Shown: one piece after another, positions 1-7,649 of the stretch
How positions within the stretch are numbered: the stretch's first letter is position 1
Layout: the number at the start of each line of letters is the position of its first letter
Origin: an uncultured Collinsella sp.
Lineage (GTDB): Bacteria > Actinomycetota > Coriobacteriia > Coriobacteriales > Coriobacteriaceae
Assembly: GCA_900549745.1 (NCBI GenBank)
Contig: URPJ01000005.1
Coordinates: 31,300 to 95,299 of the forward strand
Length of the DNA stretch: 64,000 bases
Direction: 5' to 3'
Notes under the pieces: model-generated
The model's database searches: none
The model's input: the letters and a program-made list of their open reading frames with translations, nothing else
Told to the model about the DNA's origin: nothing
Program-made: the position numbers and the translations under genes

Positions 1-527
1 CGGTCGATAACGACCAGTTCGATTGCTCGCGCCAGGTGGTCGAGTACTTGCTGGGGCGGGGGCACGAAACCGTGCACTTTATCTCGTGTCCCGAGCGCTC
101 GCTTTCGGGCATGCGGCGCGAGGAAGGCTGGCGCGAGACATTGCGCGCGTATGGAATTGAGCCGCCGCGACTCGTCCGTGGGGATTGGACGGCACAGAGC
201 GGATATGCTGCCGGTCAGGCTCTGGCGGAAGATCCGACCTGTACGGCCATTTATGCTTCCAACGATGCCATGGCATACGGCTGCATTCGCGGGCTCGAGT
301 CGTGCGGAAGGCGTGTGCCCGAGGACGTGAGCGTGGTGGGTGTTGATGACAGCCTGGGCGATATCGTGCCCGACCGTCGCCTGACCACGGTGCGCTTTGA
401 CAACAAGCGCGTCGGCATGTGGGCGGTCGACAAGATTGCCGGCGCCGATGGGGGTGCGTCTGGCGTGGAGCACATGCTGATCCCCGGTGTGCTCGTAGAG
501 GGCGATACGGTGCGCGATTTGCGTTAG
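1..527 (+). CDS. LacI-family regulator, C-terminal part (cut by window edge)
   Basis: The frame is open from the first bases to a stop at 527, so the gene begins outside the window. The visible part is the periplasmic-binding-protein-like sensor domain of a LacI/GalR regulator, with IYASNDAMAYG and VPEDVSVVGVDDS near the C terminus, as in this family. The same region of the regulator at 10813-11844 is closely similar (VPEDVSVVGVDDSLDDF), so the two are paralogues. The DNA-binding domain is missing only because of the window edge. The next gene on the strand is a lactose-type PTS EIIA, which makes a galactoside or other sugar effector plausible; that is inference. Confidence 0.9.
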   Translation, partial: VDNDQFDCSRQVVEYLLGRGHETVHFISCPERSLSGMRREEGWRETLRAYGIEPPRLVRGDWTAQSGYAAGQALAEDPTCTAIYASNDAMAYGCIRGLESCGRRVPEDVSVVGVDDSLGDIVPDRRLTTVRFDNKRVGMWAVDKIAGADGGASGVEHMLIPGVLVEGDTVRDLR

Positions 528-741
528 GGTGCGGCCCTGTTTGGGTTGCCGCTAATTGTGTTCGATATTGTTCAGATTGGTTTAAAAACCGTTCACGGGC
601 GAAAAGTGACCGTTCATAGTTCGAAATCACGTTTTGAGCTGTTCTTTTTTGTTTGAATGTTATTGTTTCTGTCATACACAACGCAGCGCGTATGCCCGGA
701 CGCGATGCTCTCCATTGGTTCATATGTGAAAGGAACGCAAT
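528..741 (+). promoter_or_regulatory. Upstream region of the PTS EIIA gene with paired ACCGTTCA motifs
   Basis: This non-coding stretch holds two copies of ACCGTTCA (588-595 and 609-616), the reverse complement of TGAACGGT, followed by an AT-rich tract around 636-670. The same motif and a similar AT-rich AAAAAAGAAC tract occur together upstream of lacA (2498-2530), in the opposite relative orientation. A ribosome-binding site (AAAGGA) lies just before 742. A shared regulator for the two galactoside transcripts is inferred. Confidence 0.5.
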
Positions 742-1080
742 ATGGCAACCAAAGAAGAAATCTCGATGGTTGGATTCGAGATCGTCGCATACGCAGGTGA
801 CGCCCAGACCGATCTGCTTGCAGCGCTCGATGCTGCTCGCGAGGGTGACTTTGAGAAGGCCGAACAGCTGCACAAGGATGCCAGCGATGCGCTCATCGGT
901 GCCCACGACACGCAGACCAAACTGCTTTCGCAGGAGGCCGGCGGTGGCGAGATGGAGATGACCTTCATCATGGCTCACGCTCAGGACACTCTCATGACCA
1001 CTATGATCCTGGAGAAGCAGACCCGCTTTACCATCGATGCCTACAAGCGCATCGCCGAGCTCGAGGCCAAGCTCGCCTAA
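742..1080 (+). CDS. lacF: PTS lactose/cellobiose-type EIIA
   Basis: At 112 residues this has the usual length of a stand-alone lactose/cellobiose-family EIIA, the soluble phosphocarrier that takes phosphate from HPr and passes it to EIIB. The phosphorylated histidine is predicted at His79 in MAHAQD, with the conserved trimer metal-site Asp close behind (Asp82). The start has an AAAGGA ribosome-binding site. No EIIB or EIIC follows: a strong terminator comes next, so the partner subunits and any 6-phospho-beta-galactosidase must lie elsewhere. The nearby lacAB, lacX and lacC genes support a galactoside substrate, but chitobiose or cellobiose cannot be excluded from the sequence. Confidence 0.85.
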   Translation: MATKEEISMVGFEIVAYAGDAQTDLLAALDAAREGDFEKAEQLHKDASDALIGAHDTQTKLLSQEAGGGEMEMTFIMAHAQDTLMTTMILEKQTRFTIDAYKRIAELEAKLA

Positions 1081-1110
1081 CGAGCCCTCACAACCAAGTC
1101 CCCTTCCAAA

Positions 1111-1141
1111 AGCTCTGCCGCTACCCGCGGCAGGGCTTTTT
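1111..1141 (+). terminator. Rho-independent terminator after PTS EIIA
   Basis: An 11-bp stem (AGCTCTGCCGC with GCGGCAGGGCT, one G-T pair) with a five-base loop runs directly into TTTTT. Confidence 0.9.
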
Positions 1142-1154
1142 CTGTCCTCCTCCA

Positions 1155-1221
1155 AGTTGCGGTGAAATAGGGACTGAATAGGGGCCGACGGGCGCAAAAC
1201 AATCCCTATTCCACCGCAACT
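1155..1221. repeat. REP-like inverted repeat, copy 1 (AGTTGCGGTG family)
   Basis: The arms AGTTGCGGTGAAATAGGGA and TCCCTATTCCACCGCAACT are inverted copies with one mismatch. The outer half of each arm is shared with a second copy at 59659-59725, while the inner half differs but still pairs. A TCATTGGGGACAG motif follows at about 1236, and a similar one lies beside the second copy. Confidence 0.8.
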
Positions 1222-1338
1222 CATCCGGAGATAGTCATTGGGGACAGTCTTGGTGCGCTCTGTTCGTCTTCCCGTTCGTTTTTTGCTCGGTGGGTATACT
1301 TTCTTTCGCATTAAACGCCGGAATGAGGAGGTGTCCAA

Positions 1339-2352
1339 ATGCCGGACAACGGATTGATTCAAAAGACAGATGCGCACGAGATGGCTCATGGGCGTCCTGT
1401 CCAGATAACCGAGCATACGACGGTAACCGAGCTGCAGCCCAGCCTGTCCGATGTCGTGTGCGCAAACAAAAAGCTGCAGATTGGCTTTATCGTTGCGCTC
1501 GTGGTACTGGCGCTGCTGTCGGGCTTTGTAGCTCGTCCGCATTTCGCCGATACCAAGACTTGGGACTCCACCATCGAGGTTATCGATCAAAAGAAGGGCA
1601 ATGTTTTGGCGCTCACGACCTCGTGCGTCGCCCTATCTGCGGGCATTACCGCGCTGCCTGGTGATACGGGAACGCCGGTTGCCGAGCAGCTCGCACAGCT
1701 TTCGGGTAACTTGGGCATCGTGCTTGCCGTGCTCTACCTCGAGAAATATCTGCTGACCATTTTGTGGTCGGTTGGCTTGGGCATCTTGATCCCGTTCGCG
1801 CTGGTGCTCTTTGCGGTGTCGCTCGGCATTCATGGGCGCTGGAGTACGAGCTCCGTCCTGCGCCGTGTGGCGACGCGCGTGCTGGTGGTTGCCGTGATCG
1901 GCATGGCGCTCGTGCCTGCGAGCGTATGGGTGTCGCAGAAGGTCGATGAAACGTATCGCGTAAGTATTGAACAGGCTGAGCAAAAGGCTGCGGACGCTGC
2001 GGAAAAGACCGATACCACGGACAAGTCAGCAGAGACCAGCTCAAAATCGAACAAGAAAAAATCCGAGGCCACGGAGTCCAAAAACGTGCTCGAGCAGTTG
2101 ACCGATGGGGCCTCGAGCCTTGTTACGTCGGTGACCAGCGGTGCCAAGCAGATGACCGACGAGATCGTGCAGCAGGTGACCGACCTCATCGAAGGCGTCA
2201 TCGTGATGATCGTGACTTCGTGCGTTATCCCGCTGCTGGTGCTCGTGGCGTTCCTGTGGCTGGGACACGTACTGCTAGGGATCGATATTTCCGGCCCGGC
2301 GAACTATTTGACGGGCCGCTTTCTGAGTGCTCCGTCCAAGCACGCCAAATAG
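1339..2352 (+). CDS. Membrane protein of unknown function
   Basis: I do not recognise this 337-residue protein. It has a hydrophilic N terminus, a membrane segment at about residues 47-65, two or more segments at about 125-163, another at about 180-197, then a long charged, Ala/Lys/Ser-rich, probably helical region (about 205-280, including KSNKKKSEATESK) and a last membrane segment at about 285-312. The start has a GAGGAGG-type ribosome-binding site, and a terminator follows the stop. It is a single-gene unit between the EIIA gene and lacA. No catalytic motif was seen, and its place beside sugar genes is not evidence for transport. Confidence 0.75.
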   Translation: MPDNGLIQKTDAHEMAHGRPVQITEHTTVTELQPSLSDVVCANKKLQIGFIVALVVLALLSGFVARPHFADTKTWDSTIEVIDQKKGNVLALTTSCVALSAGITALPGDTGTPVAEQLAQLSGNLGIVLAVLYLEKYLLTILWSVGLGILIPFALVLFAVSLGIHGRWSTSSVLRRVATRVLVVAVIGMALVPASVWVSQKVDETYRVSIEQAEQKAADAAEKTDTTDKSAETSSKSNKKKSEATESKNVLEQLTDGASSLVTSVTSGAKQMTDEIVQQVTDLIEGVIVMIVTSCVIPLLVLVAFLWLGHVLLGIDISGPANYLTGRFLSAPSKHAK

Positions 2353-2404
2353 GGTGGGCAGTCCGAGTAGCTAAAACAGCTGTATATACCGGGGAATACC
2401 GCCG

Positions 2405-2439
2405 AAGGGCGGCCGAGACACGTTCTCGGCCGCCCTTTT
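2405..2439 (+). terminator. Terminator after the unknown membrane protein
   Basis: A perfect 14-bp stem (AAGGGCGGCCGAGA with TCTCGGCCGCCCTT) with a five-base loop ends in a T run. Confidence 0.9.
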
Positions 2440-2489
2440 GTTTGTTGAACACATGGTCGCTACGTCCGCGCCGGGTCCAAACGGTCAGC

Positions 2490-2677
2490 AATCACCTGTG
2501 AACGGTATTTGCTCAAAAAAGAACAAAGATAAACAAATAGTTGTTGCAGTTTATGTTCGAATGTGTTCAAATAAACACGAACAGTGAAGAACCGCACGTT
2601 CAGATGCCCGGACCTGAACGCGATTCAACACTTCCAAACAGGAACTACGCACCTGCGTATCTCTCAAGGAGGATGTC
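2490..2677 (+). promoter_or_regulatory. lacAB promoter region
   Basis: The region contains GTGAACGGT (2498-2506), an AT-rich AAAAAAGAAC tract, and repeated TGTTCGAATGTGTTC/GAACAG half-sites around 2553-2585 that could be operator sequence. The lacA ribosome-binding site AAGGAGG stands seven bases before its ATG. No unambiguous -35/-10 pair could be chosen by eye. Confidence 0.45.
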
Positions 2678-3106
2678 ATGAGGGTTGTAATCGCTTCCGA
2701 TGCCGACGGTATGTCGATGAAGGAGTCCATCAAGGAGATGCTCATCGCCGACGGTCACGAGGTCGTCGACTATTCCGAGACCCCTGCCGCGGACTTTGTC
2801 GATTCCGCGACCGCCGTTGCCAAGGACCTGCTGGAGCACAAGGATTCCCAGGGCTTCGCATTCGATAAGTACGGCGTCGGCTCCTATATGGCCGCCGTCA
2901 AGATTAAGGGCATGGTCGTCGCCAACATTTCCGACGAGCGTTCCGCCTACATGACCCGCGAGCACAACGGCTCGCGCATGGTCACCATGGGCCCGGGCGT
3001 TGTGGGCACCGAGGTCGCCAAGAAGATCGCCCGCGAGTTCCTGCGCGCCCAGTACGCCGGCGGCCGTCACCAGATCCGTGTCGACATGCTCAACAAGATG
3101 GCCTAA
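2678..3106 (+). CDS. lacA: Galactose-6-phosphate isomerase subunit LacA
   Basis: The product has 142 residues, the family length, and belongs to the RpiB/LacA/LacB sugar-phosphate isomerase fold. The C terminus GGRHQIRVDMLNKM and the internal KIKGMVVANISDERSAYMTREHN are characteristic of LacA. With LacB it converts D-galactose 6-phosphate to D-tagatose 6-phosphate in the cytoplasm. It has an AAGGAGG ribosome-binding site. lacB starts 63 bases downstream, so the two are very likely cotranscribed. LacA subunits lack a full set of catalytic residues and act as part of the heteromer, which is known of the family rather than seen here. Confidence 0.93.
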   Translation: MRVVIASDADGMSMKESIKEMLIADGHEVVDYSETPAADFVDSATAVAKDLLEHKDSQGFAFDKYGVGSYMAAVKIKGMVVANISDERSAYMTREHNGSRMVTMGPGVVGTEVAKKIAREFLRAQYAGGRHQIRVDMLNKMA

Positions 3107-3169
3107 CGAGAGCCACCGAGAACTCGAACTTCTACCTCAACTTGTGAATTCAGACGAAAGGACGTTCTG

Positions 3170-3694
3170 ATGAAGAAGACCATCGCAATCGGTTGCGACC
3201 ATATCGTTACGGACGAGAAGATCTATCTGGCCGACCGCCTGGAGCAGGCTGGCTACAAGGTGCTCGACTGCGGCACCTACAGCCACACCCGTACGCACTA
3301 TCCCATCTACGGTAAGGCCGTGGGCGAGGCTGTTGCCAGCGGCAAGGCCGACTTTGGCGTGGCCCTGTGCGGCACCGGCATCGGCATCACCAACGCCGTC
3401 AACAAGGTTCCCGGCGCCCGCTGCGCCCTGGTCCGCGACATGACCTCTGCCCTGTATGCCCGTCGCGAGCTCAACGCCAACATCGTGGGCTTTGGCGGCA
3501 AGATTACCGGCGAGTTCCTGATGGCCGATATCATGCTTGCCTTCCTGGAGGAGCCCTACGAGAAGACCCCCGAGCACGACGCCCTGATCGCCAAGATCGA
3601 TGCCTGCAATAAGGCCGACGCCGAGGCTCAGGCTGACCCGCACTTCTTTGACGAGTTCCTGGAGAAGTGGGACCGCGGCGAATACCATGATTAG
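3170..3694 (+). CDS. lacB: Galactose-6-phosphate isomerase subunit LacB
   Basis: This 174-residue protein matches LacB in length and sequence, including the LCGTGIGITNAVNKVPGARCALVRD active-site block (about residues 67-90) and the typical C terminus FFDEFLEKWDRGEYHD. It pairs with LacA to isomerise galactose 6-phosphate. The start has an AAAGGA ribosome-binding site. The next gene is a LacX-like epimerase about 200 bases on, followed by lacC, an order like that of tagatose-6-phosphate operons in Firmicutes but without lacD and the PTS permease. Confidence 0.95.
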   Translation: MKKTIAIGCDHIVTDEKIYLADRLEQAGYKVLDCGTYSHTRTHYPIYGKAVGEAVASGKADFGVALCGTGIGITNAVNKVPGARCALVRDMTSALYARRELNANIVGFGGKITGEFLMADIMLAFLEEPYEKTPEHDALIAKIDACNKADAEAQADPHFFDEFLEKWDRGEYHD

Positions 3695-3897
3695 TGGGTA
3701 TTCGGCGTAATTAACTAGTCCGTTGACGGCTCGCGTTTCTGTGAGGGGGCGCGGGCCGGTTTTCTATCAGCCCAATTGGTCCAGCGGGCTGGACGTGCAT
3801 TGTTCTTTTGTTTGCGGCGCTGCCTCATTACCTTTCTGCTAAAGGCACGACGTTCACAATGGATCGTGCGAGAGGATATGTGAAGGAGAAGATTCCC

Positions 3898-4779
3898 ATG
3901 GAGTTTGTTCTTGATAACGGCTCTGTCCGCATTGCGTTGAGCACGGCTGGCGGATCGTTCACTTCTATTGCGGCCAACGGCCGTGAGTACCTGTGGCAGG
4001 GTGACCCGGCGGTCTGGTCGGGCCAGGCACCCATTTGTTTCCCGATCTGCGGCGGCCTTCGTGACGGTCGCGCAATGACCATGGGCGGCCGCGAGGTTAA
4101 GCTTGCCCGTCACGGCTTTGCTCGCAAACAGGAGTGGAAGCTCGAGGAGCAGGGCGACAACATGGTCGCGCTGAGCCTAAGCTCTGCCGACCATGCCGAG
4201 TTGCTCGAGCAGTACCCGTATCCGTTTAAGATCGTTGCTCGTTACACGATCGATGCGGAAAAGGTGGCCGTGTCGTACGAGGTGACCAATGAGGGCACCG
4301 AGGACATGCCGTTCTTTGTGGGCGGTCACCCTGGCTTTAAGTGCCCGCTTGACGAGGGCGAGTCCTATGACGACTACGAGCTCCGTTTTGAGCAGCGCGA
4401 GGCCGCCGAGCTCTGTACTGCCGTTCCCTCGACGGGCCTGATTGATGTTGAGCGTCGCAGCAAGAACCCGATGGTTGGTCATGACCTGCCGCTGACCCAC
4501 GAACTCTTTGACTTCGCGGAGACCATCTTTGACGTGCTCGAGAGCCGCGTGGTTACGCTTACCAAGAAAACCGAGGACAAGGGCGTGCGCCTGACGTTCC
4601 CCGATATGCCATACCTGATTGTGTGGAGCAAGCCCGAGGGCGACTTTGTGGCTGTGGAACCGTGGGGCGGCCTGTCCACCTGCTCCGACGAGGACGATAT
4701 TCTGGAGCACAAGCGTGGCTGCCTGGTTGCCAAGCCGGGGGAGACCGTCACCCGCGGCTTTGAGATCGAGATCCTTTAA
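3898..4779 (+). CDS. lacX: Aldose 1-epimerase family protein, LacX-like
   Basis: The product has 293 residues. I place the start at 3898 rather than at the longer open frame from 3808 because AAGGAGAAG lies at good spacing upstream of ATGGAGTTT and the longer reading adds an uncharacteristic tail. It shows galactose-mutarotase-like blocks: YLWQGDPAVWSGQAPICFPICGG near the N terminus, a conserved RHGFAR, and GGHPGFKCPL mid-protein. LacX-type proteins are predicted to interconvert sugar anomers, perhaps of phosphorylated hexoses; the exact substrate is unproven. It sits between lacB and lacC, which supports a role in galactoside catabolism. Confidence 0.85.
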   Translation: MEFVLDNGSVRIALSTAGGSFTSIAANGREYLWQGDPAVWSGQAPICFPICGGLRDGRAMTMGGREVKLARHGFARKQEWKLEEQGDNMVALSLSSADHAELLEQYPYPFKIVARYTIDAEKVAVSYEVTNEGTEDMPFFVGGHPGFKCPLDEGESYDDYELRFEQREAAELCTAVPSTGLIDVERRSKNPMVGHDLPLTHELFDFAETIFDVLESRVVTLTKKTEDKGVRLTFPDMPYLIVWSKPEGDFVAVEPWGGLSTCSDEDDILEHKRGCLVAKPGETVTRGFEIEIL

Positions 4780-4835
4780 CGAGCTATCGTATGTTTGGGG
4801 CCGCGCGTGCCGTGCCCCGGAAACAGGAGTTCAAT

Positions 4836-5771
4836 ATGATTCTGACCGTTACCATGAACCCGTCGATTGATACCCGTTACCAGCTCGACAAACTGATCAT
4901 CGACGATGTTAACCGCGTAACGCCCGAAAAGACCGCCGGCGGTAAGGGCCTCAACGTGAGCCGCGTGCTTCTGCAGCTGGGCGACGACGTGCTCGCGACC
5001 GGTCTGCTGGGTGGCCACATGGGTGCCTATATGGCCGAGCTTATGGATGCCGATGGCGTCAAAAACGACTTTGTGCCCATTGCCGGCGAGACGCGCATTT
5101 GCCTGAACATCCTGCACGAGGGCAATCAGACCGAGCTTTTGGAGAGCGGTCCGCAGATTGCTCCCGCCGAGCTCGAGGCCTTTACGGCCAAGTTTGCCGA
5201 GCTCGCGGCGAAGGCGGATGTCGTGACGCTTTCGGGCTCGCTGCCGCGCGGTGTCGATGCCGGCTACTACGCCGAGCTGGTCAAGATTGCCGAGGAGGCG
5301 GGCGCCAAGGTGCTGCTCGATACCTCGGGCGCTTCACTGGAGGCAGCGCTGGAGTCCGACGCTAAGCCTGAGCTCGTAAAGCCCAACCTGACCGAGATTA
5401 ACGGCCTGCTGGGTACGTCCTTTACGACCGATGATGTCGATGCCCTGCGCGAGGCGCTTGCCGCCGATGACCGCTTTGCCGGTATTCCCTGGGTTGTCGT
5501 CTCGATGGGCGCCGCAGGCTCGGTGGGCTTCCATGAGGGTCGTGCGTTCCGCGCCAAGACGCCCGCGATTGCCGCTGTGAACGCGACGGGTTCCGGCGAC
5601 TCGACCATCGCCGGTTTTGCGCATGCCATTGCTGCTGGTGCCGACGACGTCACGGTGCTCAAGACCGCCAATACCTGCGGCAAGCTTAACGCCATGGATC
5701 CCAAGACCGGCCACCTGGTCATGGATCGCTGGGACGAGATCTACAACAACGTTGAAGTAACGGAGCTTTAG
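4836..5771 (+). CDS. lacC: Tagatose-6-phosphate kinase (PfkB family)
   Basis: This 311-residue PfkB-type sugar kinase starts at ATGATTCTGACC with AGGAG upstream; the longer frame from 4791 is not needed. It begins ILTVTMNPSIDTRY, has the GGKGLNVSRVL substrate-binding motif near residue 40, and carries the catalytic NATGSGDS anion-hole motif near residue 250. These are shared by LacC and 1-phosphofructokinase. The context of lacA, lacB and lacX favours phosphorylation of tagatose 6-phosphate to the 1,6-bisphosphate. The aldolase step could be supplied by the class II enzyme at 14332. A structured element follows the stop. Confidence 0.9.
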   Translation: MILTVTMNPSIDTRYQLDKLIIDDVNRVTPEKTAGGKGLNVSRVLLQLGDDVLATGLLGGHMGAYMAELMDADGVKNDFVPIAGETRICLNILHEGNQTELLESGPQIAPAELEAFTAKFAELAAKADVVTLSGSLPRGVDAGYYAELVKIAEEAGAKVLLDTSGASLEAALESDAKPELVKPNLTEINGLLGTSFTTDDVDALREALAADDRFAGIPWVVVSMGAAGSVGFHEGRAFRAKTPAIAAVNATGSGDSTIAGFAHAIAAGADDVTVLKTANTCGKLNAMDPKTGHLVMDRWDEIYNNVEVTEL

Positions 5772-5772
5772 A

Positions 5773-5799
5773 GTTACGCGGTTCTACGAACCGCGTAAC
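5773..5799 (+). terminator. Hairpin after lacC (possible terminator without T run)
   Basis: A perfect 12-bp inverted repeat (GTTACGCGGTTC and its complement) with a three-base loop starts one base after the lacC stop. No T tract follows, so factor-independent termination is uncertain. Confidence 0.55.
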
Positions 5800-5812
5800 C
5801 AGCCGACGCTGC

Positions 5813-5920
5813 AAGCCCGCCAGAGCGGCAATCTGCCTTTCAACTTCGGCGGCATGACCAGAAGGTCAATGCCGCCTCGTTTCAAGGCACCTTGCTCGCT
5901 CTGGCGGGCTTTCGCTGTCG
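5813..5920 (+). ncRNA. Structured 3' element, family I copy 1 (candidate RNA motif)
   Basis: The sequence folds into one long interrupted stem. P1 is 5814-5827 with 5898-5911, P2 is GCCTT (5835-5839) with AAGGC (5884-5888), and P3 is GGCGGCAT (5848-5855) with ATGCCGCC (5869-5876). It is capped by GACC-AGAA-GGTC (5856-5867) with a bulged A at 5868. The internal loops contain AATCTG, TTCAACTTC, TCGTTTCA and CACCTTG. The copy on the minus strand at 40140-40250 keeps these loop bases while all three helices differ and still pair. Both copies lie in sense orientation just after a metabolic gene. An RNA role is inferred; a DNA-level repeat is the alternative. Confidence 0.6.
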
Positions 5921-5942
5921 TGGCCAAAACATCGGCGTGGTC

Positions 5943-6014
5943 ATTGGGGACGTTCTTAAATGACTGCGGCAGATAGAGACGTTCCTTTTTTGCTGGCAGT
6001 TTGGGACACTCCTT
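5943..6014 (+). repeat. Palindromic repeat modules beside the ATPase gene
   Basis: GTCATT and AATGAC enclose GGGGACGTTCTT (about 5940-5964). They are followed by TGCGGCAG and then by a 32-bp sequence (5983-6014) ending GGCAGTTTGGGACACTCCTT. The 32-bp part recurs in the same direction at 7492-7523 (28 of 32 identical), on the far side of the ATPase gene. Related modules recur at 40000-40115. Confidence 0.75.
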
Positions 6015-6037
6015 ACGGGGCACCCCCTCCACAGCGC

Positions 6038-7339
6038 CTATGCCAGCTTGTCGATTTGCCCAATCTCCCAGAGCGGAATATTGACGAGCGTGCCTTCGTC
6101 TCTATATGCCGCTAACGATGTTCTCACGCAGCGCTCGAGCTTGAACTTCTCGCAGGCAATCCTCAGGCTCTTTGCTTTGAGATTCTCTGCCGCCTTGACC
6201 TCGAGCGGAAGCACGGTCCCCGCATGGTCGACGGCAAAGTCAGTCTCTGCATTGCCGGAGGAGGATGACCAATACGCGGGAGTATTGCCTTGGAGCAAAA
6301 GCTCCTGTGCGACGTATTGCTCGGTCAGCGAGCCTTTGAACTCCGTAAAAACAGCGGGCCCGTTCAGAACAATGGCTGGCGTGAGGCCGGAGAGTGCTCC
6401 GAGGATGCCGGTGTCGATGCAGAACAGCTTGAAGCCCGAGAGATCCTCGTAGCTTGTGAGCGGTGCTCTTAGGGCGGAAACACGCGGTACCTTATGAACG
6501 ATTCCATAGTCCATGAGCCACTGGAGGCTTTCCTCAAAATCGCGTGCGCGCGCCCCGGGACGAAGCGCGCCGTAGACGAACTTCTTGTTTTCCTTTGCGA
6601 GCTGGCCGGGAAGGGATTTCCAAACCAGCCTCATGCGCTCGACGATGCGGGCTGGCGCATGCTTGCCAAAATCGGATTCATAAGCTTCGATGATTTGCTG
6701 CTGAAGCCTGCGGGCCTCGATAAAATCGTGGGAGGCGGCGAAAGCGGAGACAACTTCTGGCATGCCACCGACAACGAGGTATTCCTTGAGCAGGCGCTCG
6801 AGCTTTTCGGAAGCGTTTGTCAGCAGGTCCATGTCTGCGGCAAGGATGGCATCTGCGAGCGGATCGCCATCGACGGCACGAACGAACTCGACAAACCCCA
6901 TGGGGCGCATGGTGAGCTGGTCGATCTTGCCGACGGGGAACGACTCGTTTTCGCGTCGGAGCGCGAGCCCCATATAGGAGCCGGCTGCCATGATATGGTA
7001 TTCCGGCGCCAGCTCGTTGAAGTATTTGAGCGAGGTGATGCCACGCGGTGCCTCTTGGATTTCGTCGAAGATGATGAGCGTGTCTGTCGGCGTTATGGTC
7101 TGGCCGCGCAGGAGCTCTATCTGGGAGATGATGCGTTTGGGGTCAAGGCTTCCGTCGAACAGCGAACGTGCGCCCGGTTCGAGCATAAAGTCAAAACGGA
7201 TGACGTTTTGATACTGCTGGCCTGCGAATTCGTTGAGAAGCCAGGTTTTTCCCGTCTGGCGGGCCCCCTTAAGCAGGAGGGGCTTGCGGTTTGCCCTAGA
7301 TTTCCAAGCGATGAGTTCGTCCATTAGCTGTCGCTGCAT
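6038..7339 (-). CDS. AAA+ ATPase with DUF4143 C-terminal domain
   Basis: The 433-residue protein has Walker A GARQTGKT (about residues 25-32), Walker B LIIFDEIQ (about 88-95), a sensor-like AAGSYMGL, and a C-terminal DUF4143 region with ETDFAVDH...LEVKA that resembles a PD-(D/E)xK core. Such proteins are common, mobile and poorly understood; proposed roles in nucleic-acid processing or toxin-antitoxin-like behaviour are not established. It is transcribed opposite to lacC and lies between 32-bp direct repeats. Tandem 33-bp repeats lie just upstream of its start (7386-7469). A second member of the family is at 34532. Confidence 0.88.
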   Translation of the reverse strand: MQRQLMDELIAWKSRANRKPLLLKGARQTGKTWLLNEFAGQQYQNVIRFDFMLEPGARSLFDGSLDPKRIISQIELLRGQTITPTDTLIIFDEIQEAPRGITSLKYFNELAPEYHIMAAGSYMGLALRRENESFPVGKIDQLTMRPMGFVEFVRAVDGDPLADAILAADMDLLTNASEKLERLLKEYLVVGGMPEVVSAFAASHDFIEARRLQQQIIEAYESDFGKHAPARIVERMRLVWKSLPGQLAKENKKFVYGALRPGARARDFEESLQWLMDYGIVHKVPRVSALRAPLTSYEDLSGFKLFCIDTGILGALSGLTPAIVLNGPAVFTEFKGSLTEQYVAQELLLQGNTPAYWSSSSGNAETDFAVDHAGTVLPLEVKAAENLKAKSLRIACEKFKLERCVRTSLAAYRDEGTLVNIPLWEIGQIDKLA

Positions 7340-7385
7340 ACTGCCCCCTAACGATCATGGCTAGTATAAGACCGTCTTGGTCTTT

Positions 7386-7469
7386 CCATCGAAAAATGTG
7401 GGAGTAAACCACGTTTTTCCATCGAATAATGTGGGAGGTAACCACGTTTTTCCATCGAATAATGTGGGG
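7386..7469 (-). repeat. Tandem 33-bp repeats upstream of the AAA+/DUF4143 gene
   Basis: There are two full units (7386-7418 and 7419-7451) and a partial third (7452-7469), each starting CCATCGAATAATGTGGG on the + strand. They lie about 45 bases upstream of the start codon of the minus-strand ATPase. A TATACT sequence, possibly a -10 box, lies between the repeats and the gene. The other DUF4143 ATPase also has three tandem repeats upstream. Confidence 0.9.
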
Positions 7470-7491
7470 TTTAGGTCGGCACCTGGGGCGC

Positions 7492-7523
7492 TCCTTCTCT
7501 GCCGGCAGTTTGGAACACTCCTT
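7492..7523 (+). repeat. 32-bp direct repeat, right copy flanking the ATPase
   Basis: This matches 5983-6014 at 28 of 32 positions in the same orientation. The pair encloses the ATPase gene and its tandem repeats, so the unit may have moved as a block. Confidence 0.75.
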
Positions 7524-7558
7524 GTTTTGGTGCAAATTAGCTACCCTTGCATCAGAAA

Positions 7559-7594
7559 ACGGCGCCCGCCGGCGATGTTGCCGGCGGGCGCCGT
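7559..7594 (-). terminator. Terminator after galT
   Basis: A perfect 15-bp stem (ACGGCGCCCGCCGGC and complement) with a six-base loop is followed on the minus strand by TTTTCT. It lies about 55 bases past the galT stop. Confidence 0.88.
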
Positions 7595-7649
7595 TGTCGT
7601 GTAGGTGGCTATGTCGTGGGGGCTGCCGTTGAGCGTCCGGGTCTGTGCT

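Noticed and set aside
79..1590. 503-codon minus-strand open frame
   Set aside because: It is antisense to the LacI fragment, the EIIA gene and part of the membrane protein gene. Its sequence is Arg/Pro/Ser-rich with no domain, as expected of a shadow in GC-rich DNA.
7386..7469. CRISPR array
   Set aside because: These are tandem units without spacers.
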